From contig CAJNDS010002347.1 in the NCBI GenBank assembly GCA_905221605.1, positions 77,501 to 141,500 on the forward strand: a stretch of DNA of 64,000 bases. The letters run 5' to 3'. This document shows positions 24,640 through 35,849 of this stretch, in pieces (the first letter of the stretch is position 1; each line of letters starts with the position of its first letter). The position numbers and the translations under genes were made by a program. The notes beneath the pieces were generated by a model. That model searched no databases and had not been told where the DNA came from. It saw nothing but the letters and a program-made list of their open reading frames with translations. This DNA is from Symbiodinium natans (taxonomy: Eukaryota > Sar > Dinophyceae > Suessiales > Symbiodiniaceae).

Positions 24640-26760
24640 TACAGGGGGTGTCTCATCAAAGACTGAGGTGAAGCTCCCTCGCACGACACGGCCTCCAAGC
24701 GATGGTCGTAGGCAGCCCGGCTGACCTGTAACTCAGGATTTCTATATACACCTTGCCGCAATAGATTCAATAGATCTGGGGATGGGCCTGTGCTTCACTC
24801 AGATTGCGCAGCACGATGGTGTAGCGGTGGGCCGGGCACCTGCCCGTTCAAAAGTCACACATCAACAAAGGGCGTTCAGCAGCAGACATGTACAGCCCCG
24901 GGAAGTTGAACAGCAGACGGAACCAGGCCGTTTTTGGTGAATCTACTCACTCTCTCGTGTGGCATCGAAGCATCTATGGGCACCAACGATGCTGACCGTG
25001 CGAGGTCAACAATGGGACGCAGGACCCGACAGCGCAACAATTTCACCAAGAAGCAGCATCTCTTCCCAAAGTGCCAAACTTTGCGCGTGGTCCTCAGCAA
25101 TACTTCAGGACTGGGCAAAAAGCAAGGGGAGCGCGGAAGGAAATCCTCCAGAAAGACTAAGGTCTCGGTTCTCGCATTGTCGAACCCATTCTGTCGTCAA
25201 TCCGACTTCGAGGACTGGACCCTATGCAGATCCATTGCGTTCCAAGCCCGAAACCCGATCCCACAGCCGACCAGAATCAAGGGGGTTTGAGTGAAACACC
25301 TCGAATGTAAAAATCTTGTCCCGAACGCCCAACTTAGAACCAAGGCGGGTGTGTCTCAGAATCCTTCTTCCTCCCTCTCTCCTCTCCGAAGCCAAGAAGC
25401 TGGAGGGCCCAGGGCCAGATCCGGCAGAGAGCTCTTTGAGCCCTTGGAGTCCCCTCCCTCGCGCGCGAAGATCCCAGCTTGAAGCTCGGCAGAGGGCTCC
25501 AGGGATTCCGGCAGGCCTCACCCAGGCACAGCAGAGGAAGCACTATATAGGACCGGAACCTAGGAAGTACTTCAAAGGCTCATGAAATGTGGAGGACGTG
25601 AGGACTCTTCTCCAAGAAGAGGCTATCAGAGTTTCTGGCGCTTCTTCTCCCCGTCCTCGTGGTAGCCGGGCCAGCTCCACAGCCACGCCAGGGAGGTGCA
25701 GTGCTGGGCCCAGCCGCAGCGCGGCATCTGGCACGCCTCCGGTCTATGTTTGTCAAAACTGTTGACAAACCCGAATCCACACCACTAAGGGAAGTTCTAG
25801 CCCAGATCACCATAACAGTTCCAGGATTCTACCGGATTCGTTTGCCACTGGTGGGGCTGTTTGAGGGGCCCCGCGCCTAGTGCAGCGGCCAGGCGCTGCC
25901 TTGGCGATGCCTCCTCGGTGGTCACGGAGCAGACGGAGTAGAGCACGGCAGCCCAGACCTCGAAAGTTTTCGGAACGAAGGTGGTGGTTCAGATTCCCCT
26001 TGGTGGTTTGAGGTTTACAGGGCCTCCAAGTTGATGGACTCAGCTTAGGAAACCCGAAGCAACACAACCAGGCAGGCAGGCCTGGACCAGAGTTCGACCA
26101 ATGAGTTTAAGCCTCGTGCCGTCCAGGTGGCTGTTAACACCAAACTTTGACCGACTGCCAATTGGCTGCCAACCTCAAACCGACTCAAACCAATGAACTT
26201 TTCGGAATCTTAGGCTGATCTGAAGCGGTACTGTAACTCCGAGTAACTCCGCGCGAGCCCGGTTCAGATATTTCCCAGACAAGTTCAGTACCCTTGCTGA
26301 TGCGAACCATATTCCACCAGTCAAAGTACAATGGTTCTCTGTGGGCGTGCGCGTTGGTGAGCCACATGCTCGCGCGTGAATCATGCGATATTTCGCACAC
26401 AGTGGGCTTGTCAATGTACGGTTGCATGATGCAGTTGTAGTCCTATGGACACACGATCCAATGTCTCACTGTCCATTGAATGTGCATGGATAGCTCAGGC
26501 AAACCCAGCTTGGGGCCTCGGCCTCTGGGACACTTGAAGCCATCCTGGCAGCCTGCTGACACGCCTGGGCCTGCACCCGACATTGTTGGACCCATATTTG
26601 TGGAAAAAAGAATTCCTGCAAGCGCCTCAGCTAATTCATCGCCTTGCAGACCCCCTGGCGCAGGGTTGCCACAGGAAACCCTGAACCTTCCAGCGCATGC
26701 CCACGAGCACCCCCCATAATTACGCTTATCGTGCACCCTCAGCCTATTCGCCTCCTCTTC
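24640..26760. other. No supported gene
   Basis: Short open frames on both strands without motifs. Nothing is supported. Confidence 0.45.
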
Positions 26761-26889
26761 TGTCTCAGAAAATGATTGGTGGACTGGCCGCTGCAGATTT
26801 CGGAAGCTCGTCGGGATGTCGGCTGATTACCCCACACTGGCCCAGGCCGAGGCGAGTTGCGCAGCATTTACAATTCTGAGAATGCTTTT

Positions 26890-27100
26890 GCGCAGAATAC
26901 GCACAAAGAAAAGCAACCTTTTGAGCACGCCCCCTAGTGGCCCCAATTGCCTTAGCCAAGCGCAAACACCCATCAAACCCTACGTCTTTGGCATACGTCC
27001 TGAACATACTCCTGGAACATCCCTGTGGGCGGCCTTGTCCTCGACCTTGCGCTTTCTCCCCTCCTGCGACCTTGAGCGCCTTGAGCTTTGACTTGGCCTG
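26890..27100 (-). CDS. Candidate exon pair, basic then helical, unknown
   Basis: One minus-strand frame reads SRRSRSQEGRKRKVEDK (basic, nuclear-localisation-like). A second frame just downstream reads MFRTYAKDVGFDGCLRLAK. The frames differ by a shift, so a short intron would be needed and its ends were not resolved. No family is recognised. Confidence 0.25.
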
Positions 27101-27104
27101 CAAA

Positions 27105-28420
27105 ACAGGGAGCTACGTGGCAAGCGGTGTCGCTCAATAAGAAGTGCGAGCTTGAATAGCAGGTTCGTGCTCAAAGGCTTCAGTTGGGCATTGGAGGGTC
27201 TGGAAATCTGATGACTCACTCCTTTAGCAAACACATGCGCATCACATAGACACGCGCTTCTGGATCTTGTCATGCACACACGTTTGAAGAACATCATATA
27301 GTTGATCTTGACGGTGGCGAAAGGAAGGCTGAATGACGAACAGCTGGCAGTAATGGAAGGCATTCTCTGGGCCTTCACTCACTGCACAAGCTTAACGTAC
27401 CCATTAATGTTAAGCGCGGAGGAACACCTCCCCGTCTCCACCGCGGCAGGTTCCTGTAAACAATGTCTGTATCAGATGGTCTCTACATACGTCATGATGC
27501 AGCATGAGCGAAGAATGGAAGTGCAAAGTGGGAACCATCAGCAAGGAAGTAGGCGAGGGAGCGATGATGAACATGTGTGTAACATTTCGTCGTGCCATAG
27601 AGCAAGAATTTTGACAGGTGCATGACGTAAATGAAAAGTGGGCCATCCGACTGAAGGCTGGAATTGAATCGGAGACACAAGCAAACAACTACGAGAAGCC
27701 AGCAACGCTTAAGGTTGAGGGATCCCGGTGTTTTGCTGGATGCTTTTCCGTCCCCTGTCTGGATGACTCTCACTCTCAGCGCTGGCCTGATTTGCCCTGC
27801 CGGGAAGCCTCAGTCGCCACTTTTCAACTTTTTGTCGCTGGATCAAATTCCTATCTTAGCCTATCTTCCTCTTTGCTTGATACACACCACGTGCAATATG
27901 AAGTGAGACTTATCAAGGCCACCTCTTCTGACTCTGAGCCTCGTGCCCAGGGATGCGAGGTGCAGCACCTCCCCAGAGGACAGCACATCGTGGCGCTGGA
28001 GGTCCTGGATCTGCAGTGGATGCCAGGGGTCAATGGTCATTCCCCACGAAGGAGGGATGTTGAGAAAAAAAGAAGCGTGTGGTTCAGCCATGGTGCTGAT
28101 GGGATCAAATGCGACAGAAGCTTGCCGACAAGCTTTGGTCCAGAAGTCAGCACGCAGCGTAGGCCAACTTCCTGGTTAGACTCTCGGGCAGCTCAACCCT
28201 TGCGAATCTCCACCTGCCCCTGGCTTCCCAAAGATCACAGAGTGCTAGCTTTAACCCATTGAGAATGAATGAACCCTGAAGTCCCCCCCCCCCCCTCCCT
28301 CTCTTTCAACGTAAACTGCGAGGGGCTGCTTCCAGCGCTTGCACAGCGGACTTTGCAGCCTTGGCGGCCTTGACAGCGCGGGCCGCGCCCCGAACACTGC
28401 GCATGCCATGGGATTGCGAG
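27105..28420. other. No supported gene
   Basis: A 215-codon + strand frame (27618-28262) is the longest here, but it has no recognised domain and its composition is not clearly coding. A poly-C run lies at about 28280-28292. Confidence 0.4.
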
Positions 28421-28421
28421 C

Positions 28422-28425
28422 ATAC

Positions 28426-28456
<31 letters not shown>

Positions 28457-28565
28457 CATAATCTTTCTTCTTGATATGTACTTTCGCATGTGTGTATACA
28501 TATATATATATAGATACTATATCTGCCTGTCTTTCTCTGCATATATGTATATATATGTGTGTGTA
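28422..28565. repeat. ATATATGTGTG microsatellite cluster
   Basis: Alternating (AT)n and (GT)n runs at 28422-28455, 28490-28515 and 28540-28565, separated by short unique DNA. Confidence 0.85.
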
Positions 28566-28769
28566 TACGTATGAGTGCTATTTTTGGCATCTTTTCCTGA
28601 CAACTGATTCTCATACGACGGTGATGTTTGTTGATTTCTTCTTAGTGTTAGGTAGCTACGGTTGTTTTTGTCTGCCTTGCTGACTTGCGCGGCGCTGCAG
28701 GGCTAGTGACGCCAATGGCACATGCTGCCAGCCTCGGAGGGACTGGGCCGAAAGCCAGTGGAGATAGAC

Positions 28770-29150
28770 AAGCCAACAACGATTTTTCGAAATCGATCTG
28801 GCAATAGAGAAACAAATGGATAGAGCCATTCGCCTATCCCCTCAAAAAAAATGAGAGGTTGCCTATGTTGGGAGAAGGAAGGCCCGGATCCTTCCTTTCG
28901 GGGGATCTGGAAAATTTGAACCTCCCTAGAAATGATATTCCGAATATATTTGATTGCCTTCGTTCATATGTGAGATTATATCACGAAGTTGATTATATAA
29001 ATTATTGATGAAAAAAAGGATATCCTTCTTCTTCTTCTTGAAATAGGATATCTTTCATTTTTATTCTCCTCGATATATCTCAAACTATGTTGATGATAGA
29101 ATAAAAGGAAATCGAAGGGAATAATCCCTTCGATTTCCATTCGAATTCTT
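28770..29150. other. AT-rich island of foreign composition
   Basis: About 380 bp markedly richer in A+T than its surroundings. It has hairpin-forming segments, homopurine stretches and no GC-rich codon pattern. The boundary with GGAGGCC-repeat DNA at about 29150 is abrupt. It resembles organellar intergenic DNA (a nuclear plastid or mitochondrial insertion), but no organelle gene can be read in it. A transposon remnant is the main alternative. Confidence 0.45.
29107..29138. repeat. Perfect 14-bp inverted repeat, 4-nt loop
   Basis: Left arm GGAAATCGAAGGGA (29107-29120), loop ATAA, right arm TCCCTTCGATTTCC (29125-29138). It looks like an organellar or bacterial-style terminator or processing hairpin. 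It sits at the edge of the AT-rich island. Confidence 0.85.
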
Positions 29151-29151
29151 C

Positions 29152-30440
29152 TTGGGAGGCCTCTGCCTAGGAGGCCAACCCTGCCTGGGAGGCCGGCCCC
29201 TTCGGTCTGGAGGCCCCTGTGCAAGAGCGAAGTCGCAAGCCACTTGCGTGGCCAATAGGTGTTCACTAAAGCGGATAGCTGGGGTTTCGGGTCCAGTGGG
29301 GGATCTGAATTCTGCGACTCGAAGCACAAGAAACGGGTGCAGTGAAGAGCTAGGCTGCGCGACCCCACTCCCTTCAGAAAACGGGGCGAATGGGAGATTA
29401 GATGGCATCTTGTGTCTCAATGTGCTGAATGCTTCAGCATATATGCCATGATCTGCCATGCCAGGCTTGCCCTTCTTGACTTTGATTGAAGCACTTCTCA
29501 TTGTTTGAGGACATCCTCAGGCTGCAGTGGCATTGCTGACGCCCAAGTTTCTGCCGAAGGGGCTGGCCACAGCAACACGGATTGATACAAATTCAGAAAG
29601 ATACCGCTTGTACCTTCCCGCTGCCCGAAGTGACAATTCATGGCTGGGCCTGCTGAAGGTGAGCTGTACAAGCAGCTACCCAAGCACCCACATAATCTTC
29701 ACGAATGATAATGGCAATGATAAGTATCATGACAATTATGGCATTTAACACCGTAAATCTTGCAACCGCCGTTTGACCCTAGGCACTAAATACCCTAAAA
29801 AGAATCCCCGAACAAGCAACTTAAGCCCTGAGTCCTGAACCAACGCCCTAATCGGCTTGGAGCCTATGGGGCTGACGGCTCAGGGGGATTGGGGGTCCTA
29901 CCGGCTGTACGCTCGCCCTGACTCACTGGACAGCAGCGGCCCTGCGCCTGGCGTGCTTCCATCTTCTGACCAAAGCACTACAGCACTCGAAACTCTTTTC
30001 ACTGGTTTCTCCTTCTGTCGCTTGTCTTCTTGAGGTGCTTGAGATCTGAGAAAAATTGAGTTCCCAGGCTTCGCTGCTAAGCCGCTAAGCGCTGGAAGAA
30101 AGGCTGGCCGGCAGCGGCAGCGAACTGCACATGGGCAATCAGCGACTAAGTCGTTTCATGTTCTGGCCGTACTGCGCGAACAAAGCCGAACCATTCTGCA
30201 CTTCAGTTGAAGCTGAAGAAGCTGAACGAGCTGGAAGCAAAGTTGGGGCATCCACTTGCAGGACGAAACCTGCAGAACAAGGTAGCACCAAGTGTGGTGA
30301 TGGGCGGTGACTTGCTGGGTTGACAGGCCTTGACACCAGTGTGCAGTGCTCCGTCATTCGCACCTGCAAGCTGCACACATCTCAACCGCCATCCTCATGA
30401 CAACCATTGCAAGTGCAGTATCAGTAGTTGATTCACGAGT
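29152..30440. other. No supported gene
   Basis: It begins with four GGAGGCC words within about 60 bp (29155-29213). The rest holds only short open frames. A minus-strand coding-like block entered after a pyrimidine-rich acceptor at 30531 reads DFDHIRLAEKEIWQLIHQL, but no partner exon was joined. Confidence 0.4.
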
Positions 30441-31558
30441 CATGGGAGCTGCAGGTGCCTTGCACACGCTGCGGCAGCTGATGGATCAGCTGCCAAATCT
30501 CCTTCTCGGCAAGCCTGATGTGGTCAAAATCCTTAAATGAAAGGAATCGCTGCAAAAGGCACGAATGCAAGATTGCACAACAGTGCCTCAGGGCAGGCAA
30601 ACGGCCAATGCCCGAAGCAGCAACCTCACAGGAACAAAAAGCTCAGTGCGTCAGGCATGTCAGGTCCAAGTGGTTCAGTCAAGAAGCCGGGGTGTGTGAG
30701 TCAAATTGCTCAAAGGCAACTGCAGCGGTCCAACCTGACACATTATCACTGTGCTCAGCACACCACAAGTGCAATGGAAAAGGAATTGCAGGCGAGGACG
30801 GGGTCATCATTATGCTTCGAAGAACTCTGGCGCAGGCAGCGGCAGAGCGCAAGCAAGCCTGATGGTGTGGTATGCACGCCGCACTGCCCGCTCATTGCCT
30901 GGGCGCAGACGCCCCTCTTTCTGCTGCAGGAGTCCACGCAGAAGCCTTTGCACTGCGGGGCCTCCGATGCGCGCAGCAGCTTTCAACCTGCATTGAAATT
31001 TATCCTTTGTTGCCCTGATCTCCTTGCTTTGGACCAAGCGGCTGAAAGACGATGCATCAGTCCATTCGGTGATGTCCTTGCCGGCAGCCCAGTCATTTTC
31101 TGGTCGGCAGATGTCGGCAGCGCAACTCCGAGCTCCCGGCGATGTGAGGCCAGCCCTTCGCCTTCATCTCTGCAGCATGCCTCAGCGCAAGCGAATGGGC
31201 ATGCGCGGGCCTATGTGCATGCTGCATCAAATGCTTCCTTGTTTCGGAGGTACCGCTCTCCATTCCCGAACCCGTGGCTGTTCTAAACCTGGTCCACGTA
31301 GAAGCAACGTTTCGTATTTGTGAAGACGCCCAGGGGGCTGGGCCTGAGGCCACTCCGGGCCCAGGCCCCATCACTTCGAAACTCCCCAGCTGCGCAGAGC
31401 CCGGCTCAGCAAGTAAGACCGGCCACAAGTGGGAACCGAAACATGTACCTGGTAGCTGACAAAAAGTCAAAAGAGACATGCGGACGACAAACAAATAAGA
31501 CGTGTGTGGCACAGCCATATCTTCCAGACAAGCCGAGCCGACATCAAAGCAGCACGCG

Positions 31559-31791
31559 GTGTCACAAAGACGCGCGTGACACTGCAAATGCCCTTTCAAA
31601 AGAGCCGTGCCCACATCATATCAGCATTCAGTGCTACAAAGACGTGTGTGGCACAGCCATATCTTCCAGAAAAGCCGAGCCGATATCAAAGCAGCACGCA
31701 GTGTCGCAAAGACGCGCGTGACACTGCAAATGCCGTTTCAAAGCCGTGCCCACATCATATCAGCACAGTGCCACAAAGACGTGTGTGGCAC
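31559..31791. repeat. Array of 24-bp covarying palindromes, array 1
   Basis: Four copies lie at 31559, 31631, 31701 and 31768, within a larger tandem duplication of about 140 bp. Each is a 7-8 bp arm, a CAAAGACG-type core and the complementary arm. Arms change together: GTGTCAC pairs with GTGACAC at 31559, and GTGCCAC pairs with GTGGCAC at 31768; the copy at 31631 carries a G-T wobble. The array lies just downstream (minus strand) of kinase exon K6. All frames are open, so proteins predicted here are probably artefacts. Confidence 0.85.
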
Positions 31792-31809
31792 AGCAATATG
31801 TATAGCCTC

Positions 31810-33140
31810 CGGGCCGCTGACTGGTGGCCTTCAAGAAGATGGGCCAGGAACATGCCGAAGGTGTACGCCTGAGGGCGGAAGGGAATAGTTATGGGGAGCA
31901 ACTTGCACTTCATTTCGAAACCCTGTTTGCGAAGCTACAACCACCTCTCTCTCTCTCGCGGACTCGGGTTCGTCAGCAACCACCTAGAACCAAAAACCCT
32001 CTCTGTTTCGCTGTCCCTAAACCCTTTAACCCTAAAACCCTCGATCCTGAACACTCCATGAACTCTAAACCCTGGGCCTCTGCTGCTAGGGCTGGTGTGC
32101 CAGCCAGGCCTGGCACACCGCCCACCACCGCGGAGCCTTAGGTCTTCGGTGCCGGGCAGGATGGCGGGGGTGGGGGGTTTGGCAATTTTGCGATCGTTTG
32201 GGTTGTTCATACATTTTTGGTTTATCCAATCTTGACGGTTTGGTGGTTTAGGTTTGAGGGTATCGGTGTATGAGTCATGCAAGTTTTGGGTCTAGGATTC
32301 AGGGTCTATGGCAGGTCAGTGTCTCCAAAAACACGGGCCCTTGTGCAGCGAGGCCCACGCCAAAGTCGCACAGCTTGGCCACGTTGGCGAAGATAAGCAC
32401 ATTTGCTGTTTTGACATCGCGGTGGAACACCTTGCTGAAGCATGGCAAGCGTTGCAACGCGTGTAATCATCATGAGCATCCATCTCCAAACAATTTGGGC
32501 CGTGCGCTGGCACCACGCGGGAATGCAAAAAATGCAACGCCCGGGCGGTATCCAGCGCCACGTTGACCTAGAAGTGCTGAGAGGTGGTGTGAAGCTTCCT
32601 CTATAAACAAAATGTCACCTGGGGAGGGTGCCCGGACAATCCATGGGAATGGCCGGCGGTCATGGAGCCGCTGGAGGAGCCTGCGCCAATACACGTTGCC
32701 AGAACCGGCCACGCCAACAACATCCGCAAAAGCCACGCCTACCTCCCAAGCCGCCCACATCAAATCATCACGCGGTGCCACAACGAAACATGTGTCACAT
32801 CCATCAGACCCTTCCAAATCGCCAATATCGCATCGGCACGCAACGCCATAAAGACCACATCGAATCAGCGCTCCGTGGCACAAAAACAAATGTGTCACTG
32901 CCGCGCAGACCCTCCCAAGCCGCCCGCGCAGTGCCACAAAAACATTTGTGTCACTGCCACGCAGAGGCAAGTGTATTGGCATTTGTCACTCTGTGCACAT
33001 CAGCTCTCACTGTTTGAAACAAAACTTTCGGCTTACCTGTCTCCGCTACAGCTCTCAGGCGCCGTCGGCTCGAAGCAGTGCAAAGCGTCAAGAGGTTTGC
33101 GCCGCGCAAGATCCATGCGGAGCTTCAGCAGGGATCGAAA
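31810..33140 (-). CDS. TKL-like protein kinase gene, partial (at least five exons)
   Basis: The gene reads right to left. K1 33140-33037 ends at AG|GTAAGC. K2 32680-32638 encodes LLQRLHDRRPFPWI. K3 32567-32517 encodes VNVALDTARALHFLHSR (subdomain VIa). K4 from 32430 begins VFHRDVKTANVLIF (HRD loop, catalytic Asp and Lys) and continues KLCDFGVG (DFG). K5 32109-32072 reads LAGTPALAAEA, the end of the activation loop. K6 31868 to about 31810 reads AYTFGMFLAHLLEG (subdomain IX). Phases agree at K1/K2, K2/K3 and K3/K4. K4/K5 needs a GC donor. About ten residues expected between K5 and K6 are missing, so a microexon was overlooked or the gene is decaying. The N-lobe and C-terminus were not found. 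The fold suggests a Ser/Thr or dual-specificity kinase of the TKL type. Confidence 0.72.
31990..32075. repeat. Degenerate telomere-like CCCTAAA tract
   Basis: Several CCCTAAA, CCCTTTAA and CCCTAAAA words within about 85 bp match degraded copies of the TTTAGGG telomere unit used by plants and many algae. It lies in the kinase intron between K5 and K6. Too diverged to be a functional telomere. Confidence 0.5.
32775..32954. repeat. Array of 24-bp covarying palindromes, array 2
   Basis: Three copies at 32775, 32875 and 32931 have the same layout as array 1 but with an A-rich core (CAAAAACAAATG, CAAAAACATTTG). Arms are GTGCCAC or GTGGCAC paired with GTGTCAC, one with a G-T wobble and one with a mismatch. 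The array lies inside the proposed K1-K2 intron of the kinase gene. Confidence 0.8.
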
Positions 33141-33354
33141 CTGACAAGGATCGTACATGACTGTATACATCTGTATACGACCGTCCATGATAATCCATGA
33201 GTCTAGGCTTTAGGGAGCTTCGGCGGGTTAAGCTAATAAAGCTGGAAAGCCTGCAGCGAAATGGCGAGTCAACGTTGTAAGAAGCAACAAAGACGATACC
33301 AAGAGCGGCAACATTTCATGAATCGCAGCCACCGCGTGTCTTGAGCTTGGTTTC

Positions 33355-33579
33355 AGGATTGTGAGGTCTGACCAGCACCAGAAGGAGCGTGCAAAAGAAC
33401 TTGCACAGGCGGCCTGCATGTTGCTGGATCGCCGCCTGTATGACATGGGCATCCACGCCATGGAGCAATGCAGGCACAATGCTGCTTGGTGCATTGATGT
33501 TCAGGGCAAAACCCTCTTCTTCCTACTTGCGCTCCCGGCCATTCGTCCTTCTTGGGATCATGAATTGGCACAGGGCTAG
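33355..33579 (+). CDS. Candidate + strand exon, unknown
   Basis: After an acceptor-like GCTTGGTTTCAG the + strand reads IVRSDQHQKERAKELAQ and then MLLDRRLYDMGIHAMEQCR. This has balanced, strongly coding-like helical composition. The frame runs to a stop at 33579. The family was not recognised. An upstream block reading MASQRCKKQQRRYQERQHF (from about 33260) may belong to it, but the phases were not reconciled. It is one of few plausible + strand exons. Confidence 0.35.
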   Translation, partial: RIVRSDQHQKERAKELAQAACMLLDRRLYDMGIHAMEQCRHNAAWCIDVQGKTLFFLLALPAIRPSWDHELAQG

Positions 33580-33599
33580 AAACATTTGGGCTATTTGCG

Positions 33600-35690
33600 G
33601 GGCCCCTATTCGTGGAAACGCTCACATAGTCTTTGTGCAATCTATCAACTTTGAGGCTTGACTGGGACTAGAAAGGGACTTCCTTACAAACACTCAGTTG
33701 CTACACATCTTCTTGCCCAAACTCATGCGTTGGAAGCTATTCGGGACTAACGATTCGGAAGTTCTTGTTGCTGGCCGACTTATGCGACGCATCATCTGAG
33801 TCTGCAACGTCAACGGCGATCGGGGAGGCCGCCCTCCTCGGTCGAGGCTCAGGGCTGGGGGCTCTGCCGCTTTTGCATTCCTGGCGATATCTGGCGGGGC
33901 TTCAGGATTAGGTCATATAGACCGTGCACAAGAGACGCATCCTGTAACAAAGAACAACTCCCTTCAAGCTCAGCTCTTCACCCCACAGGAACCCAAAACA
34001 GCTGCCCAGAGCCTGCAAACGGGACGGCAAGGGGTCTGAGGATGCGGAATTCAGATTGCTGCACCACACCCTTTGCTACACTTCGTGTCCTGAAGCCGGG
34101 GTTCTCATCTGCCGCACCCCCAAACCAAGACCCCCTCCCACAGAGCTCCCAGAGCCCCCGAAGAGGATCCACACTTCCACGCAAAGGTTTAAGTTCAGAA
34201 GCTCAGCAGCTCAAAGCTTCGGATTTGCGTTTAAATTCAGACTCATTAGGGGGGGGAGGATTATGAGACGTTATTTTGAAGACGTCTAAAGCGTTTAGCA
34301 GCTCAACAACTCTGCCCAAAAGCCCTCAATATTGACCTGCATTTTCATCCTATCACCTTTCATGAAGATGCTTATGTACAGCACTTTGAGGTGGACACAC
34401 ATAGCATGGCCAACTGCTTGCACGAAAGGCGTGCAACATGTTCTACCTTTCTGCCCACACGGGACCACGGAAGCCACGGCTCCCGCGACTTTGATTCGTG
34501 TATCTTGAATGCTGAATTATGGCCTTTGCCCGGAACTAACTCCTGTGTTCCAAACCGTTGCTTTCGGCCGGGAGCTTCAAAATTTTTGGATTCTCTGTGC
34601 CTCCAGCACGGCCAGCTAAACTCGCTAAACCTTCCCTCTAAATAACTTTAGAAGACATGCACCAAACGCGAACCAGCCTTTCACAGTATAGTCCTTTGAC
34701 TGGTTCCGCTGCCCCTTCAAGGATGTCCATGTAAGCTGCACCTTCACAAAGACACACGGACCCCAGTCACACGCAGCATCTACGGCGGAGGGAAACCCGG
34801 ATCGCCTCCACAGCAAGCTGGAAGCAGCTGCTTCCCATGGCGAAAGACAAAGGGCACGAGGAAGCTAAATGGGCACACGCAGGTGAAGCTTCAAGCGCTG
34901 AGGTTCCGAGCAATTCCTGAACCATGCCAGCCCAAGACTGAATATCCTAAGGCTCTTGGGCTGCAACAGAAACCCCCTGCAGCACCAAAGCCGCCCTCCA
35001 CTGCCCAGCTAAACCCTATGCCTACACCCCAGTCTTATTGACGCCCAATGATTTGAATTACCCTGCAAAGCACGCAAACTGACTCATACAAATCGAACTT
35101 TATCATCCGCTGCGTGGGCCTCTTTCACTGTGGGTACCCACACAATGCTTCAAACTAAAATCAAAGCCTGGGAACTGTTTCTAAAAATCTTGGAGGGATT
35201 TTTCTAAATCTCAGGGCCTCACATTAACACAAGTAACACAAGTCCCCTTATCGCTGTTCTACAATCAAAGCATCGGCTCTGCATGCTGAGCGAACCACGC
35301 ATGGTCCGCGCGGAAACACATTCGACCCTACAAGAAGGGCCCCACTTTATTGCGCTGGATTCAAGAAGACCTCTGACAGAGAAGTACACACATCGAGAGA
35401 AGTATGTACAGAAAGATAGGAGGAAACCGGGTCTTTCTCAAGCGATCTACTCCATGGCGAATCTTCGCGACTCCTACACCAGTATACCTGTCAACAAAGC
35501 TCTCCCATTGTAAAGCTCCAGCATGTTTGCAAGTTCTTACGTTTCTTTTTTGCAAGTTAGCAAAACTAACTAACACAATTTTATTGGGACAATGCCGACC
35601 AGGCTCAAACAACACTAGCAAAACACACATGAGTATATGGAGTCTGTGGAAAATCCAAATCATCTTCGTTTAACCGCTTTGCTCACACGA
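33600..35690. other. No supported gene
   Basis: Short open frames only. A G run in ATTAGGGGGGGGAGG context lies at 34246-34260, echoing the ends of the 24.3-kb MITE-like element. Confidence 0.45.
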
Positions 35691-35849
35691 AGCTATCGCT
35701 GGCTATAGCTTGAGAGACGTCTGCAGAGTCGCTGTGACTTCCCAGCCGCTGGGCGCCGGTGGCGATGGGACCGCTCCCGGCTCGCGGGAAGGCCTTGGCG
35801 AGAACCGGGCTCTTCGAGCACCCTCCCGAAGTTGGTGTAGGTTCGCTCG

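Noticed and set aside
24820-24865. tRNA-like segment GATGGTGTAGCGGTGGG...GTTCAAAAG
   Set aside because: No matching acceptor stem or anticodon arm could be drawn.
31320-31888. Repeat-containing proteins on + strand
   Set aside because: Explained by the palindrome arrays; the kinase exons on the other strand fit better.
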